33,064 nt of DNA from Bacteroidota bacterium. Lineage in GTDB: Bacteria > Bacteroidota > Bacteroidia > Cytophagales > Cytophagaceae. The DNA is taken from NCBI GenBank assembly GCA_023428135.1, contig JAEYZG010000020.1, forward strand, positions 1 through 33,064, given 5' to 3'. The position numbers and the translations under genes are program-made. Positions 24,556 to 32,942 of the stretch are shown in pieces. The notes beneath the pieces were generated by a model, which was not told the DNA's origin, ran no database searches, and saw only the letters and a program-made list of their open reading frames with translations. Every line of letters begins with the position of its first letter. Position 1 is the first letter of the stretch.

Positions 24556-25341
24556 ATGATAAAAAGAATTGCCTCTGTAGCTTTCCTATCCTTCCTGACA
24601 CTAGGAGCTTTTGCACAAGGTGCTTTTAAATTTACCAGTGATGACAAACATGATTTTGGTATCGTGGAAGAAGGTATTCAGGCTGAATACGATTTTGAGT
24701 TTGAAAACTCAGGAGATGCTCCGATTGTATTAACTGACGTAAGAGCATCTTGTGGTTGTACTACTCCTTCCTGGACCAAAGACCCAATTCCTCCAGGGGG
24801 CAAAGGATCAATTAAAGCTTCATACAATAGCTCAGGAAGAATAGGTGTTTTCAACAAAAGTATTACCATTACATCTAATGCTTCTGAAACTTCAAAAGTA
24901 GTTTACATTAAAGGAATCGTTATAAAAAAAGAAGAACCGAAAGCTGCTTTAACCGCAAAAGAATTGAAGGCTGCTCCAAAATTTTCCCTGGACAAAAACA
25001 CTCATAGCTTTGGAAAAATTGAGCGTGGACAAAAAGTTGCTCAAAAATTCACTGTTAAAAATTCAGGAAAAGCTCCACTTGCTTTATCATCTTTCCAGGC
25101 AGCATGTAGCTGCATTAGCCATACACTTGCTTCTGATACAATCGCACCTGGTAAATCCGCAGTTCTGGAATTAACCTACAATCCGACTTTTGACGGAAAT
25201 AACTCTGACATTTTAACTATTTTCACTAACGATCCAAGTAATCCTCGAGTTTCTGTAACCCTTTCAGGTAATGTTGTAGAAAGTCTTTCTACACCTACTC
25301 CTTTAAAAGAAGAGAAAAATACAGTTCCATTTGGGAAATAA
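24556..25341 (+). CDS. Exported protein with two DUF1573 domains
   Basis: This 261-residue protein has a signal peptide (residues 1-20, ending GAFAQ) and two tandem DUF1573 domains of the ASH/MSP-like Ig fold. Domain 1 (about 28-123) contains HDFGIVEEG and the cysteine pair RASCGCTTP (Cys66, Cys68). Domain 2 (about 142-238) contains HSFGKIERG and QAACSCISH (Cys184, Cys186). The paired cysteines are typical of the family. The proteins are abundant and periplasmic or outer-membrane-associated in Bacteroidota, but their function is unknown to me. It is probably monocistronic, with its own -7 box upstream and a strong terminator at 25370-25408. Confidence 0.88.
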   Translation: MIKRIASVAFLSFLTLGAFAQGAFKFTSDDKHDFGIVEEGIQAEYDFEFENSGDAPIVLTDVRASCGCTTPSWTKDPIPPGGKGSIKASYNSSGRIGVFNKSITITSNASETSKVVYIKGIVIKKEEPKAALTAKELKAAPKFSLDKNTHSFGKIERGQKVAQKFTVKNSGKAPLALSSFQAACSCISHTLASDTIAPGKSAVLELTYNPTFDGNNSDILTIFTNDPSNPRVSVTLSGNVVESLSTPTPLKEEKNTVPFGK

Positions 25342-25369
25342 AAACCTGTAAAGGTCTATTCCGTAAGAA

Positions 25370-25408
25370 AAAACAAAAGCCAGCGACATAATCGTTGGCT
25401 TTTGTTTT
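25370..25408 (+). terminator. DUF1573 terminator overlapping the ald promoter
   Basis: A 17-bp stem with one G-U pair (aaaacaaaagccagcga with tcgttggcttttgtttt) encloses a 5-nt loop. Its T-rich 3' arm also contains the TTTTG that may serve as the upstream box of the ald promoter. Confidence 0.8.
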
Positions 25409-25429
25409 ATATCGTGTTAATTATATTTG
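25400..25429 (+). promoter_or_regulatory. Promoter of ald
   Basis: TATATTTG (25422-25429) is an exact -7 box. TTTTG at 25400-25404 lies 17 bp upstream rather than 19. Predicted transcription starts near 25436, leaving a leader of only about 10 nt before the ATG at 25446. Confidence 0.55.
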
Positions 25430-25445
25430 CAAAAACGAATATACT

Positions 25446-26558
25446 ATGGTCATCGGAGTACCTAAAGAAATAAAGACATTAGAAAATCGTGTAGGCCTTA
25501 CTCCTGCACATTGTGCAGACCTTGTGAAACTAGGTCATAAACTGCTGGTAGAAACAAAAGCCGGAGAGGGATCAGGATTTTTGGATGAGGAATACAAGAA
25601 TGCCGGAGCTGGTATTTGTCAGGCTGCTGATGTCTATAACGGAGCAGACCTGGTGGTAAAAGTCAAAGAACCTCTCGAAAAAGAATATTCTTTAATTAAA
25701 AAAGGACAAACGATATTTACCTATTTTCATTTTGCATCATCCCGACAGCTTACAGAAGCAATGATCAGGTCAGGGGCTGTATGCATTTCATATGAAACAG
25801 TGGAAAAATCAGATCGTTCTTTACCTCTTTTGGTTCCCATGTCAGAAGTTGCAGGAAGAATGGCGGTTCAGAAAGGTGCAAATTATCTTGAAAAGCATAA
25901 CCAAGGAAGAGGTATTTTACTGGGAGGCGTACCTGGTGTTAAACCTGCAAATGTCGTAATAATTGGAGCAGGTATCGTTGGAACAAATGCAGCAAAGATG
26001 GCTGCCGGACTGGGAGCAAATGTCACAATTATGGATATCAATGTTGCCAGATTAAGATATCTGGAAGACATTATGCCGGCCAATGTATATACTTTATACA
26101 GCAGCCAAAGTAATATCAATGAAGCTGTAAAAACCGCAGACCTTATCATTGGTGCTATCCTTGTTCCAGGGGCTAAAGCCCCAATACTTATTTCCAGGGA
26201 TATGCTGAAAATAATGAAACCTGGAACAGTTCTCGTAGATGTAGCAGTAGATCAGGGAGGATGTATTGAAACCTGTAAACCAACTACTCATGAAAATCCG
26301 ACGTATGTTGTAGATGGTATTGTTCACTATTGTGTCGCCAATATGCCTGGAGCAGTACCATTCACCTCTACCCTGGCTTTGACTAATGCTACTTATCCAT
26401 ATGTATGTCAAATTGCGAGCAAAGGATGGCAAAAAGCCTGCAGGGAAAATGCGGAGTTGAAAACGGGATTAAATGTAGTGAACGGACAAATCGTTTATAA
26501 GAAAATTTCAGAAGCATTTGAATTGCCCTATTCCGAGGTAGAGCAATATTTAGGCTAA
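25446..26558 (+). CDS. ald: Alanine dehydrogenase
   Basis: This 370-residue NAD-dependent enzyme interconverts L-alanine with pyruvate and ammonia. I start at ATG 25446 (MVIGVPKEIK), because this numbering puts the family's catalytic residues in their standard places: Arg15, Lys74 (VKVKEP) and His95 (TYFHFASS). The longer frame from 25395 would also include the promoter. The Rossmann segment reads GAGIVGTNAAKMAAGLGA, and VDVAVDQGGCIETCKPTTH and NMPGAVPFTST are further family signatures. The CPBP-family gene follows closely on the same strand. Confidence 0.95.
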   Translation: MVIGVPKEIKTLENRVGLTPAHCADLVKLGHKLLVETKAGEGSGFLDEEYKNAGAGICQAADVYNGADLVVKVKEPLEKEYSLIKKGQTIFTYFHFASSRQLTEAMIRSGAVCISYETVEKSDRSLPLLVPMSEVAGRMAVQKGANYLEKHNQGRGILLGGVPGVKPANVVIIGAGIVGTNAAKMAAGLGANVTIMDINVARLRYLEDIMPANVYTLYSSQSNINEAVKTADLIIGAILVPGAKAPILISRDMLKIMKPGTVLVDVAVDQGGCIETCKPTTHENPTYVVDGIVHYCVANMPGAVPFTSTLALTNATYPYVCQIASKGWQKACRENAELKTGLNVVNGQIVYKKISEAFELPYSEVEQYLG

Positions 26559-26652
26559 ACGAAGCAGAACAATCAGACAAATTATAAAATATCAAAAAAC
26601 ATTTTTCCAGGAAGAATTCAATCTGAAATTTTTCCTGGCACTTTTACTATTT

Positions 26653-27519
26653 TTGGGAGCCAGTTTGGCTTTTAATTACAGCCTTGATTTTGAAAATTCC
26701 ATTCTGGAAAAATATGCTGGCCAGAAAATATACAATGTATATCTGTTTCTTTTTTATTCTGTTCCATTGTTATTTCTGTCTCTTACCTACGCCTATTTTT
26801 ATAATAGAAAATCACATTTATACTCTAAATCTTACTGGTTTACAATACTATTTGTGATCCTGATATTAATTTTCAGCGAAACCTCATTTTATTTATACCG
26901 TGATTGGCTCAGATCAGAAATACCAATTGAAGTCAGTCATTTTATTTCTTCCTTTGTCACCGAATTTGTAAGCTCTTCCATTATAATTATTCCCATCCTT
27001 TGCTATTGGTATTGGGTAGACAGGAAAAATATTCCACTTTACGGATTTCAGAAAAACTCCCTGGAACTGGCACCCTATTTATGGCTTCTCCTGCTCATGG
27101 CTCCTTTTATTCTCTGGGCTTCCTTTCAGCAGGACTTTCTGAACTATTATCCTGAATATAAGCCCAGCTTAGCCGAAAATTACCTTGGATGGCCTTATTG
27201 GGCCACATTTGGTATTCATGAAATCTTCTATGGAATGGGATTTTTATCTATTGAATTTTTGTTCAGAGGATTCCTGGTATTGGCAATGATCAAATACCTT
27301 GACAAAGGGGCTGTATTTATTATGGTTGCTTTATATTGCTACCTTCATTTTGGAAAGCCCTTTGGAGAAGCTGTAGGATCTATTTTCGGAGGTACAATTT
27401 TAGGAATAATTACATATTATAGCAGATCTATCTGGGGAGGATTATTGATTCACCTGGGTATTGCTTATCTGATGGATCTGTTTGCAATAATGCAACACCT
27501 GTTAAAAAATCATTTCTAG
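26653..27519 (+). CDS. CPBP family intramembrane protein (CAAX protease-like)
   Basis: This polytopic membrane protein, 288 residues from TTG 26653, has about seven hydrophobic segments and the three CPBP/Abi motifs in relaxed form: EFLFRGF (ExxxR, where a second Glu is usual just before), YLHFGKP, and LIHLGIAYLMD. CPBP proteins are intramembrane glutamic endopeptidases; loss of the first Glu of the EExxxR motif leaves activity uncertain. The start is doubtful. The open frame continues upstream to a stop at 26551, adding residues such as KTFFQEEFNLKFFLALLLFL that complete the first membrane helix. No ATG, GTG or TTG exists there, only ATT/ATA near 26581-26584. The next gene begins 4 bp downstream, so the two are co-transcribed. 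Confidence 0.82.
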   Translation: MGASLAFNYSLDFENSILEKYAGQKIYNVYLFLFYSVPLLFLSLTYAYFYNRKSHLYSKSYWFTILFVILILIFSETSFYLYRDWLRSEIPIEVSHFISSFVTEFVSSSIIIIPILCYWYWVDRKNIPLYGFQKNSLELAPYLWLLLLMAPFILWASFQQDFLNYYPEYKPSLAENYLGWPYWATFGIHEIFYGMGFLSIEFLFRGFLVLAMIKYLDKGAVFIMVALYCYLHFGKPFGEAVGSIFGGTILGIITYYSRSIWGGLLIHLGIAYLMDLFAIMQHLLKNHF

Positions 27520-27523
27520 AAAA

Positions 27524-29407
27524 ATGAATTTAACTCAATATAAATTACTTTTAAAAAGACTTGGGGTCTTGACCCTTATATATACGCTTTGCAGGGTTTG
27601 TTTCTTTATTTATAACTACTCGTATTTCAAAGAAGCTTCTGCGATTTCCGTATTGGAGGCATTTGTATCGGGTTTAAGATTTGACCTTTCTGTTATATTT
27701 ATGGTCAACCTGCCATTTACGCTGCTGTCACTTATTCCTGTTACTTTCATTACCAAACCCGGATATCAGAAATTTCTTAAACTTCTTTTCCTGGTTGTAA
27801 ACACTCCCCTGCTTTTCGTCAACCTCGTGGACATTGAGTTCTTCAGGTTTACAGGAAAAAGGTCCACATACGAGCATCTTGCAGGTTTACAAAAGGACAT
27901 TTTGGATCAGGGACCACAGTTAGCCTTGAATTACTGGCCAGTTTTGTTCGCAGGAGTAATTCTCACTGCAATTATTACCTGGGTGTATCCAAAATCCAAA
28001 AGTGCTATGAATATAAGGCTGAAGCTATACATTGCTGCCCCTTTATTAATAGGCTTCCTGGCATCTAACATTTTGATCATACGCGGCGGTCTGCAGTTAA
28101 AGCCATTAAGACCTAATCATGCCTTTACTTTAAATCCAAATATTCTGGGAAATCTTGTATTAAATACTCCATTTTCCCTTATCGCTACATCCAATATCCA
28201 GCCGGTTCAAAGAGTCAATTTCTTTTCTGATCAGTCAGAATTATTCAGCCTTATCAGAAAGACTAAAGTAAAGAAAGCTGTTTCAACAAAAGAAAAAGAA
28301 AACGTAGTGATTCTGATCTGTGAAAGTTTCGGATCTGAATATTCAGGACTTGGGAATGACTATAAAGGCTTTACCCCATTTCTTGACTCTCTGGCCAATC
28401 AGGGTGTATGGATGAAAAATGCATATGCAAACGGTCGTACTTCCATTGAGGCGCTGCCAAGTATACTGGCTTCTATACCATCCTTAATGACAGAGCCATA
28501 TATAACATCGATATATCAGACAAATGAAGTAGTGGGACTCGGAAATATCCTTCAAAAAGAAGGATATCATACAAGCTTTTTCCATGGAGGTAAAAATGGG
28601 ACCATGGGATTTGACGTATTTGCCCACAATGCAGGATTTAAAGAGTATTATGGAAAAAACGAATATCCTGATCAGGATAAAGATTTTGATGGCAACTGGG
28701 GAATATTTGATGAACCCTTCCTTCAGTTTTTTGCGCATAAACTCAGTACCTTTAAACAACCCTTTGCAACAGGCTTATTTACTTTAAGCTCACACCCTCC
28801 TTACACTATTCCGGAGCAATATAAAGGTAAGTTTCCCAAAGGAGATCTACCTATTCATGAATGTATTGCTTATTCGGATAATTCCATCAGGAAGTTTTTT
28901 GAAACAGCTAAAAAACAACCCTGGTATTCCAATACTTTGTTTATTATCACTGCCGATCATACACAAATGTCTTCCAAACCGGAATATTCCAATGAATTAG
29001 GAGCATTTGATGTACCAATGGTTTTATTCCATCCTTCGAAAAAAATTACTGTTCCGGATACTGAAAGAATTTGTCAGCATGCAGATATACTTCCAACAGT
29101 ACTTGATTTTTTGAATATAGATAATCCTAAAAGCAATTATTTCGGTACATCAATATTCTCTGAAAAAGAAGAAGGATATGCTTTGACCTTTTCCAATGGC
29201 TCTTATAATCTGATAAAAAAAGACTTGTACCTCTCTTTAAATCAGGAAAACAAATGCCAGTGTTTTAAAATAGATCCACCACGGACCATCACTCATTTAC
29301 CGGAAGTACCTGAACAGAAAAAACTGGAATCGGTTTTAAAAGCTTATGTTCAATACTTTAATAATGGGCTGATAGATAATAATTGGTACAACAGTCAAAA
29401 CCATTAA
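27524..29407 (+). CDS. LTA synthase family protein (sulfatase-fold membrane phosphotransferase)
   Basis: This 627-residue protein has five N-terminal membrane segments (about residues 13-190) and then an extracytoplasmic alkaline-phosphatase/sulfatase-fold domain (about 258-560). Metal and catalytic features are Glu267 in ICESFGSE, the nucleophile Thr306 in NGRTSIEA, and ITADHTQ near 481-487, followed by the QHADILPTVLDFL motif. In Firmicutes this family polymerises glycerol phosphate from phosphatidylglycerol. In Gram-negative bacteria, relatives such as OpgB and EptA-like enzymes transfer phosphoglycerol or phosphoethanolamine to glycans or lipid A. The acceptor here is unknown. It is coupled to the CPBP gene upstream, and its stop overlaps the stop of the convergent nuclease-like gene. 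Confidence 0.9.
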   Translation: MNLTQYKLLLKRLGVLTLIYTLCRVCFFIYNYSYFKEASAISVLEAFVSGLRFDLSVIFMVNLPFTLLSLIPVTFITKPGYQKFLKLLFLVVNTPLLFVNLVDIEFFRFTGKRSTYEHLAGLQKDILDQGPQLALNYWPVLFAGVILTAIITWVYPKSKSAMNIRLKLYIAAPLLIGFLASNILIIRGGLQLKPLRPNHAFTLNPNILGNLVLNTPFSLIATSNIQPVQRVNFFSDQSELFSLIRKTKVKKAVSTKEKENVVILICESFGSEYSGLGNDYKGFTPFLDSLANQGVWMKNAYANGRTSIEALPSILASIPSLMTEPYITSIYQTNEVVGLGNILQKEGYHTSFFHGGKNGTMGFDVFAHNAGFKEYYGKNEYPDQDKDFDGNWGIFDEPFLQFFAHKLSTFKQPFATGLFTLSSHPPYTIPEQYKGKFPKGDLPIHECIAYSDNSIRKFFETAKKQPWYSNTLFIITADHTQMSSKPEYSNELGAFDVPMVLFHPSKKITVPDTERICQHADILPTVLDFLNIDNPKSNYFGTSIFSEKEEGYALTFSNGSYNLIKKDLYLSLNQENKCQCFKIDPPRTITHLPEVPEQKKLESVLKAYVQYFNNGLIDNNWYNSQNH

Positions 29408-29865
29408 GGGGTACTTGAGTTTTCAGGAAATGCAGGTAAGCCATTAACATAGCCTACCTCCTTTGTATCATGGTTGACAATGCAGCAAAAAGTATTGATA
29501 CCATTTGTAACAACAAAGTAAGGAGCTTTCAGGACAAAGTTATAGGTAGCAGCCTGCTTAAAAACAGCATCAGTAATTTTCACTTCGGGAGCTTTGCATT
29601 CGATAAGAAGAAAGGGAATAGCCTCCCTGTTATAAACAACAATGTCTGACCTTTTCCGTAGCTTATTATAACTAAGTCCAGATTCACATTTAATTAAAGA
29701 TTTAGGATAATTAAACTGAGTAATCAGGAGATTAATAAAATGTTGTCTAACCCATTCTTCAGGAGTTAAAACAACATACTTTTTTCTTAGTATATCAAAT
29801 ATCCATGTTTTATTTTCGTAGTCTTTAACTTTAATGTCAAACGAGGGGAGATTGAGGGGAATCAT
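29404..29865 (-). CDS. Standalone HsdR N-terminal (type I restriction endonuclease-like) domain protein
   Basis: This 153-residue protein consists only of the HSDR_N_2-type nuclease domain: VVLTPEEWVRQHFINLLI, then a PD-(D/E)xK core with Glu61, Asp74 (KRSDIVVYN) and Glu89-Cys-Lys91 (FLLIECKAP), then Gln104 in FKQAATYN. All the catalytic residues of the fold are present, but there is no helicase or translocase and no HsdM or HsdS neighbour. Such single-domain proteins are common as core genes in Bacteroidota, so this is probably not a restriction system remnant. Its true role is unknown. The last 4 bp overlap the end of the LTA-synthase-like gene. Confidence 0.87.
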   Translation of the reverse strand: MIPLNLPSFDIKVKDYENKTWIFDILRKKYVVLTPEEWVRQHFINLLITQFNYPKSLIKCESGLSYNKLRKRSDIVVYNREAIPFLLIECKAPEVKITDAVFKQAATYNFVLKAPYFVVTNGINTFCCIVNHDTKEVGYVNGLPAFPENSSTP

Positions 29866-29895
29866 AAAAACAAATTTATCAAATTTTTTAATGCC

Positions 29896-30666
29896 ATGAA
29901 AACAAAGGATGAAATCGTAAAAGACTGGTTACCAAGATACACAGGTACTCCTATCTCTGAATTTGGGGAATATATTCTTCTTACAAACTTTATTAACTAT
30001 GTTGAACTGTTCGCGGAGAAATTTAAAGTAGAGATTCAGGGGAAAAACAGAGCTATGCAAACAGCCACTGCCAATAACATAACGATTATTAATTTTGGAA
30101 TGGGAAGTGCTATGGCTGCAACTGTAATGGACTTACTTTCTGCAATTCCACCAAAGGCTGTTTTATTTCTCGGAAAATGCGGAGGACTAAAAAAAACAAA
30201 AGTTGGTGACCTGATACTTCCGATTGCCGCCATACGCGGGGAAGGAACTTCAGACGATTACGCACCTCCTGAAGTTCCTGCTCTTCCTTCGTTTCGCTTA
30301 CAAAGAGCAGTATCCAGTATGATTAAAAAACATGAACTGGATTATTGGACAGGGACAGTTTACACTACAAACAGAAGGGTTTGGGAACATGATGAGAAAT
30401 TTAAACAATACCTGAGAGATATCCGCACAATGGGAATCGACATGGAAACTGCTACTATATTTGTTGTGGGCTTTATAAATGGAATTCCTCACGGAGCATT
30501 GTTACTGGTTTCTGATAATCCAATGGATCCTGAAGGAGTAAAAACAGAAAAAAGTGACAAAACCGTTACTGAAAAATATGTAAAAAGACACCTCGAAATT
30601 GGTCTGGACTCGCTAACTGAGCTTGCCGGATCAGGAGAATCAGTCAAACATCTTATTTTTGAATAA
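29896..30666 (+). CDS. amn: AMP nucleosidase (short Bacteroidota form)
   Basis: This 256-residue member of the nucleoside phosphorylase/nucleosidase fold is predicted to hydrolyse AMP to adenine and ribose 5-phosphate. Motifs include GMGSAMAA at 68-75 (phosphate/ribose site), FLGKCGGL at 91-98, IDMETA at 181-186 (the Met-Glu ribose-binding pair) and SDNPMDPEGVK at 206 onward. Escherichia coli Amn has an extra N-terminal domain and about 484 residues; the short form is usual in Bacteroidota. The start is 30 bp from the divergent HsdR-N-like gene. A terminator follows directly. Confidence 0.9.
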   Translation: MKTKDEIVKDWLPRYTGTPISEFGEYILLTNFINYVELFAEKFKVEIQGKNRAMQTATANNITIINFGMGSAMAATVMDLLSAIPPKAVLFLGKCGGLKKTKVGDLILPIAAIRGEGTSDDYAPPEVPALPSFRLQRAVSSMIKKHELDYWTGTVYTTNRRVWEHDEKFKQYLRDIRTMGIDMETATIFVVGFINGIPHGALLLVSDNPMDPEGVKTEKSDKTVTEKYVKRHLEIGLDSLTELAGSGESVKHLIFE

Positions 30667-30699
30667 AAAAGGGACTTCAATATGAGTCCCTCTTTTTTT
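30665..30699. terminator. Bidirectional terminator between amn and dps
   Basis: gggact (30671-30676) and agtccc (30685-30690) form a stem flanked by A-run and T-run that can also pair. It ends the AMP nucleosidase gene and, on the other strand, lies 6 bp past the dps stop codon. Confidence 0.75.
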
Positions 30700-30704
30700 G
30701 AAAA

Positions 30705-31184
30705 TTATTTTTTCTGAAGGTAAGCTGAAAACATCCAAACCTGCTTTTCTTTCTGCTTAATATAATCGCTCATCAAAGAGTTAGTACCCTCATCCTCTGC
30801 ATCAGAAGCAAGCTTCAATATTTTTCTTTCTTCTATTAATAGTATTTTGAAAGCCTGAAGGATCAAAGATACCGCTTCAGTTCCTTCAAACACATTCTTA
30901 GCTTCTTTAATTTCTGATTTCTTTTGGTAATCAGAAAATGTATGTTCAGGTACAAAGCCCAAAGTAAGAATTCTTTCAGCGATCTCGTCTATTTTGATCT
31001 GCACATCATTATACAGTTCTTCGAATTTTGCATGCAATTCAAAAAACTTTTCACCTTTAATGTTCCAGTGAAATCCCCTTAGATTCATGTAAAATAACTG
31101 ATAGTTAGCTAACAGATTATTTAGTTCTTCTGACAAAATTTGAGACTGTCTCAAATCCAGACCTATAAGGCTTGCTTTTTCCAT
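30705..31184 (-). CDS. dps: Dps family DNA-protection/ferritin-like protein
   Basis: This 159-residue protein forms dodecamers that oxidise and store iron with hydrogen peroxide and so protect DNA. The ferroxidase ligands keep exact family spacing: His39 (GFHWNIKG), His51 (FFELHAKF), Asp66 and Glu70 (KIDEIAERI). The four-helix layout and length are normal. No long basic N-terminal tail is present, so direct DNA binding is not obvious. It is probably monocistronic, with a possible stress-responsive promoter just upstream. Confidence 0.95.
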   Translation of the reverse strand: MEKASLIGLDLRQSQILSEELNNLLANYQLFYMNLRGFHWNIKGEKFFELHAKFEELYNDVQIKIDEIAERILTLGFVPEHTFSDYQKKSEIKEAKNVFEGTEAVSLILQAFKILLIEERKILKLASDAEDEGTNSLMSDYIKQKEKQVWMFSAYLQKK

Positions 31185-31208
31185 ATTGTTGAGGTTCTAA
31201 TTATGGAT

Positions 31209-31216
31209 CAAAAATA
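31209..31216 (-). promoter_or_regulatory. Possible -7 box of dps
   Basis: TATTTTTG on the minus strand matches TAnnTTTG, 25 bp before the dps start. The TTG box is not at the usual distance (only a TTTTT run), which may mean an activator such as OxyR is needed; that is speculation. Confidence 0.4.
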
Positions 31217-31483
31217 GAAAGCCCGGACGAATAGAAAAAATCAATATTATCAATAAAGGAATAGATAAAACTTATTCTTTTAACTGATAAGTATCACTCT
31301 TCCAGAAACTCAAGTTGTACTCTTCCCAGAAAAAATCCAGGACAATTTGAAACAAATCAGCTAGTACTTAATTTTACCTATAGACTTTATAGACTTACGA
31401 AGACAAGGACTATTAAAAATGATTGGCTGATTAAGTTCCCTGTATATGAATATTAAAATACAAAAAATCAATCCTGGGAAAAG

Positions 31484-31621
31484 ATGACTGCATTTATGTT
31501 AGTGTATGTTCTCTTTATATTTTTTGCTCAGGCCCTATTAAACCTAAAGCTTAAAAAAGATCCAGTCCCTCAATATTTGAACAGATCTGATTCCTGCATT
31601 ATCAAAACACTTAGCGAATAA
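31484..31621 (+). CDS. Possible 45-aa single-pass membrane protein
   Basis: A complete ATG-to-TAA frame of 45 codons lies 32 bp before the sterol-desaturase-family gene on the same strand. The product starts with a membrane helix (AFMLVYVLFIFFAQALL) followed by a basic, polar tail (NLKLKKDPVPQYLN...). I recognise no family. Its position suggests an operon with the next gene, perhaps as a small accessory subunit, but a chance ORF in AT-rich DNA is also possible. The rest of the dps-to-desaturase gap (31217-31483) shows no gene. Confidence 0.4.
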   Translation: MTAFMLVYVLFIFFAQALLNLKLKKDPVPQYLNRSDSCIIKTLSE

Positions 31622-31653
31622 TCCCTCTTTTGTTTTAGTTAAACCACACCATT

Positions 31654-32904
31654 ATGAATGATTTATTGCTTACCATATCTATACCCTTATTTTTTGTGGC
31701 TATTGCTATTGAATATATTTTATCCAGAAAAAAGAAGGTTAAAGCATTTACATTTAACAGTACCATATCAAATCTAAGCATCGGTGTTGCCGAAAGACTC
31801 GCAAATCTGGCGTTGGCAGGTATCTTTTATTCTACATTCAATTACATCCATGAACACTTTGTAATTTTTCCTATTCAAGAAAATATATTCACCTGGATAT
31901 TACTTTTATTTTTAACTGATTTCATATGGTATTGGTATCATCGATTTAGTCATGAAATAAATATTCTTTGGGCTGCCCACATAGTGCATCATCAAAGTGA
32001 AGAATTTAATCTGACGGTGTCTGCAAGAATTACTATTTTTCAGGCTCTTATAAGAAATATCTTCTGGTGCATCCTGCCATTGATAGGATTTCCGGTACAC
32101 ATGGTAATTATCATTCTCCTGATACATGCTGCCTATAGTTTCTTTACTCATACAAGGATGGTAGGCAAACTAGGTTTCCTTGAATACGTTTTTGTAACTC
32201 CCTCCCACCATCGTGTGCACCATGCCTCCAATGTTAATTATTTGGATAAAAACTATGCAGATATTTTTATCTTCTGGGATAAACTCTTTGGAACATTTGC
32301 AGAAGAAAAAGAAGAACCACAATATGGGCTCACTCAACCATTGAACAGCAGAAGCTTTCTCTGGCAACATTTCCATCAACTGCTAGAATTAATTGGATCT
32401 GTAAAGAATGCGCCTGGATTAAAACAGAAACTAAAGATTATACTTGGAAAGCCTGAAACTTTATCTCCGGAGATCCGACCACAACTGGAAAAGAAATTTC
32501 TTTCCGCAAAAAATATTACTAATCATCAAAAGAGAGAAATTCAAAAAAAATATATACTAGCACAAATTAGTGTTGTCATATTACTGCTCACATTGCTTAT
32601 TCCTCAATACAAAAATATCTCAGGAGGAATGGTCTTTCAATTAAATGCTTTAGTCTTAATCACACTCATCAACTGTGGTGCAATAATGGAACAAAAAGCC
32701 TGGATTTTTCATCTTGAATGTCTTAGATTTATTATTATTTCATCAATCCTTTCTTATTATTTTCCAGACCCTGCACTTATTTCTGTTCTACTAAACGTAA
32801 TCCTACTGCTTTGCTTTTTCTTCTCTGATTTCAAAAGAATGTTTCTGGTGTTTATCTATGGAAAATTTTTCTATGGAAGAGCAATTTCGTTGAGTAATAA
32901 GTAA
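31654..32904 (+). CDS. Sterol desaturase/fatty acid hydroxylase family membrane protein
   Basis: This 416-residue integral membrane di-iron oxygenase has all the histidine clusters of the family: HRFSH (His96, His100), HIVHH (His109, His112, His113), His165 in FFTHTRM, and HHRVHH (His185-186, His189-190) followed by NYLDKNYADIFIFWDKLFGTF. Four or more hydrophobic helices precede and surround the clusters. A C-terminal extension of about 120 residues adds three or four more membrane helices, making it longer than the core domain. This layout resembles alkylglycerol monooxygenase-like members. The substrate could be a lipid, an ether lipid or a hopanoid/carotenoid; the sequence does not decide. 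Confidence 0.9.
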   Translation: MNDLLLTISIPLFFVAIAIEYILSRKKKVKAFTFNSTISNLSIGVAERLANLALAGIFYSTFNYIHEHFVIFPIQENIFTWILLLFLTDFIWYWYHRFSHEINILWAAHIVHHQSEEFNLTVSARITIFQALIRNIFWCILPLIGFPVHMVIIILLIHAAYSFFTHTRMVGKLGFLEYVFVTPSHHRVHHASNVNYLDKNYADIFIFWDKLFGTFAEEKEEPQYGLTQPLNSRSFLWQHFHQLLELIGSVKNAPGLKQKLKIILGKPETLSPEIRPQLEKKFLSAKNITNHQKREIQKKYILAQISVVILLLTLLIPQYKNISGGMVFQLNALVLITLINCGAIMEQKAWIFHLECLRFIIISSILSYYFPDPALISVLLNVILLLCFFFSDFKRMFLVFIYGKFFYGRAISLSNK

Positions 32905-32942
32905 AAAGTTAAAAGCTGAAAGCGAAAGGCTGAAAGCCATTA

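Noticed and set aside
25395..25445. N-terminal extension of alanine dehydrogenase
   Set aside because: It would contain the promoter box and shift the catalytic Lys74/His95 numbering away from the family standard.
29404..29865. Remnant of a type I restriction system or defence island
   Set aside because: There is no hsdM, hsdS, helicase part or other defence gene nearby, and the surrounding genes are core metabolism.
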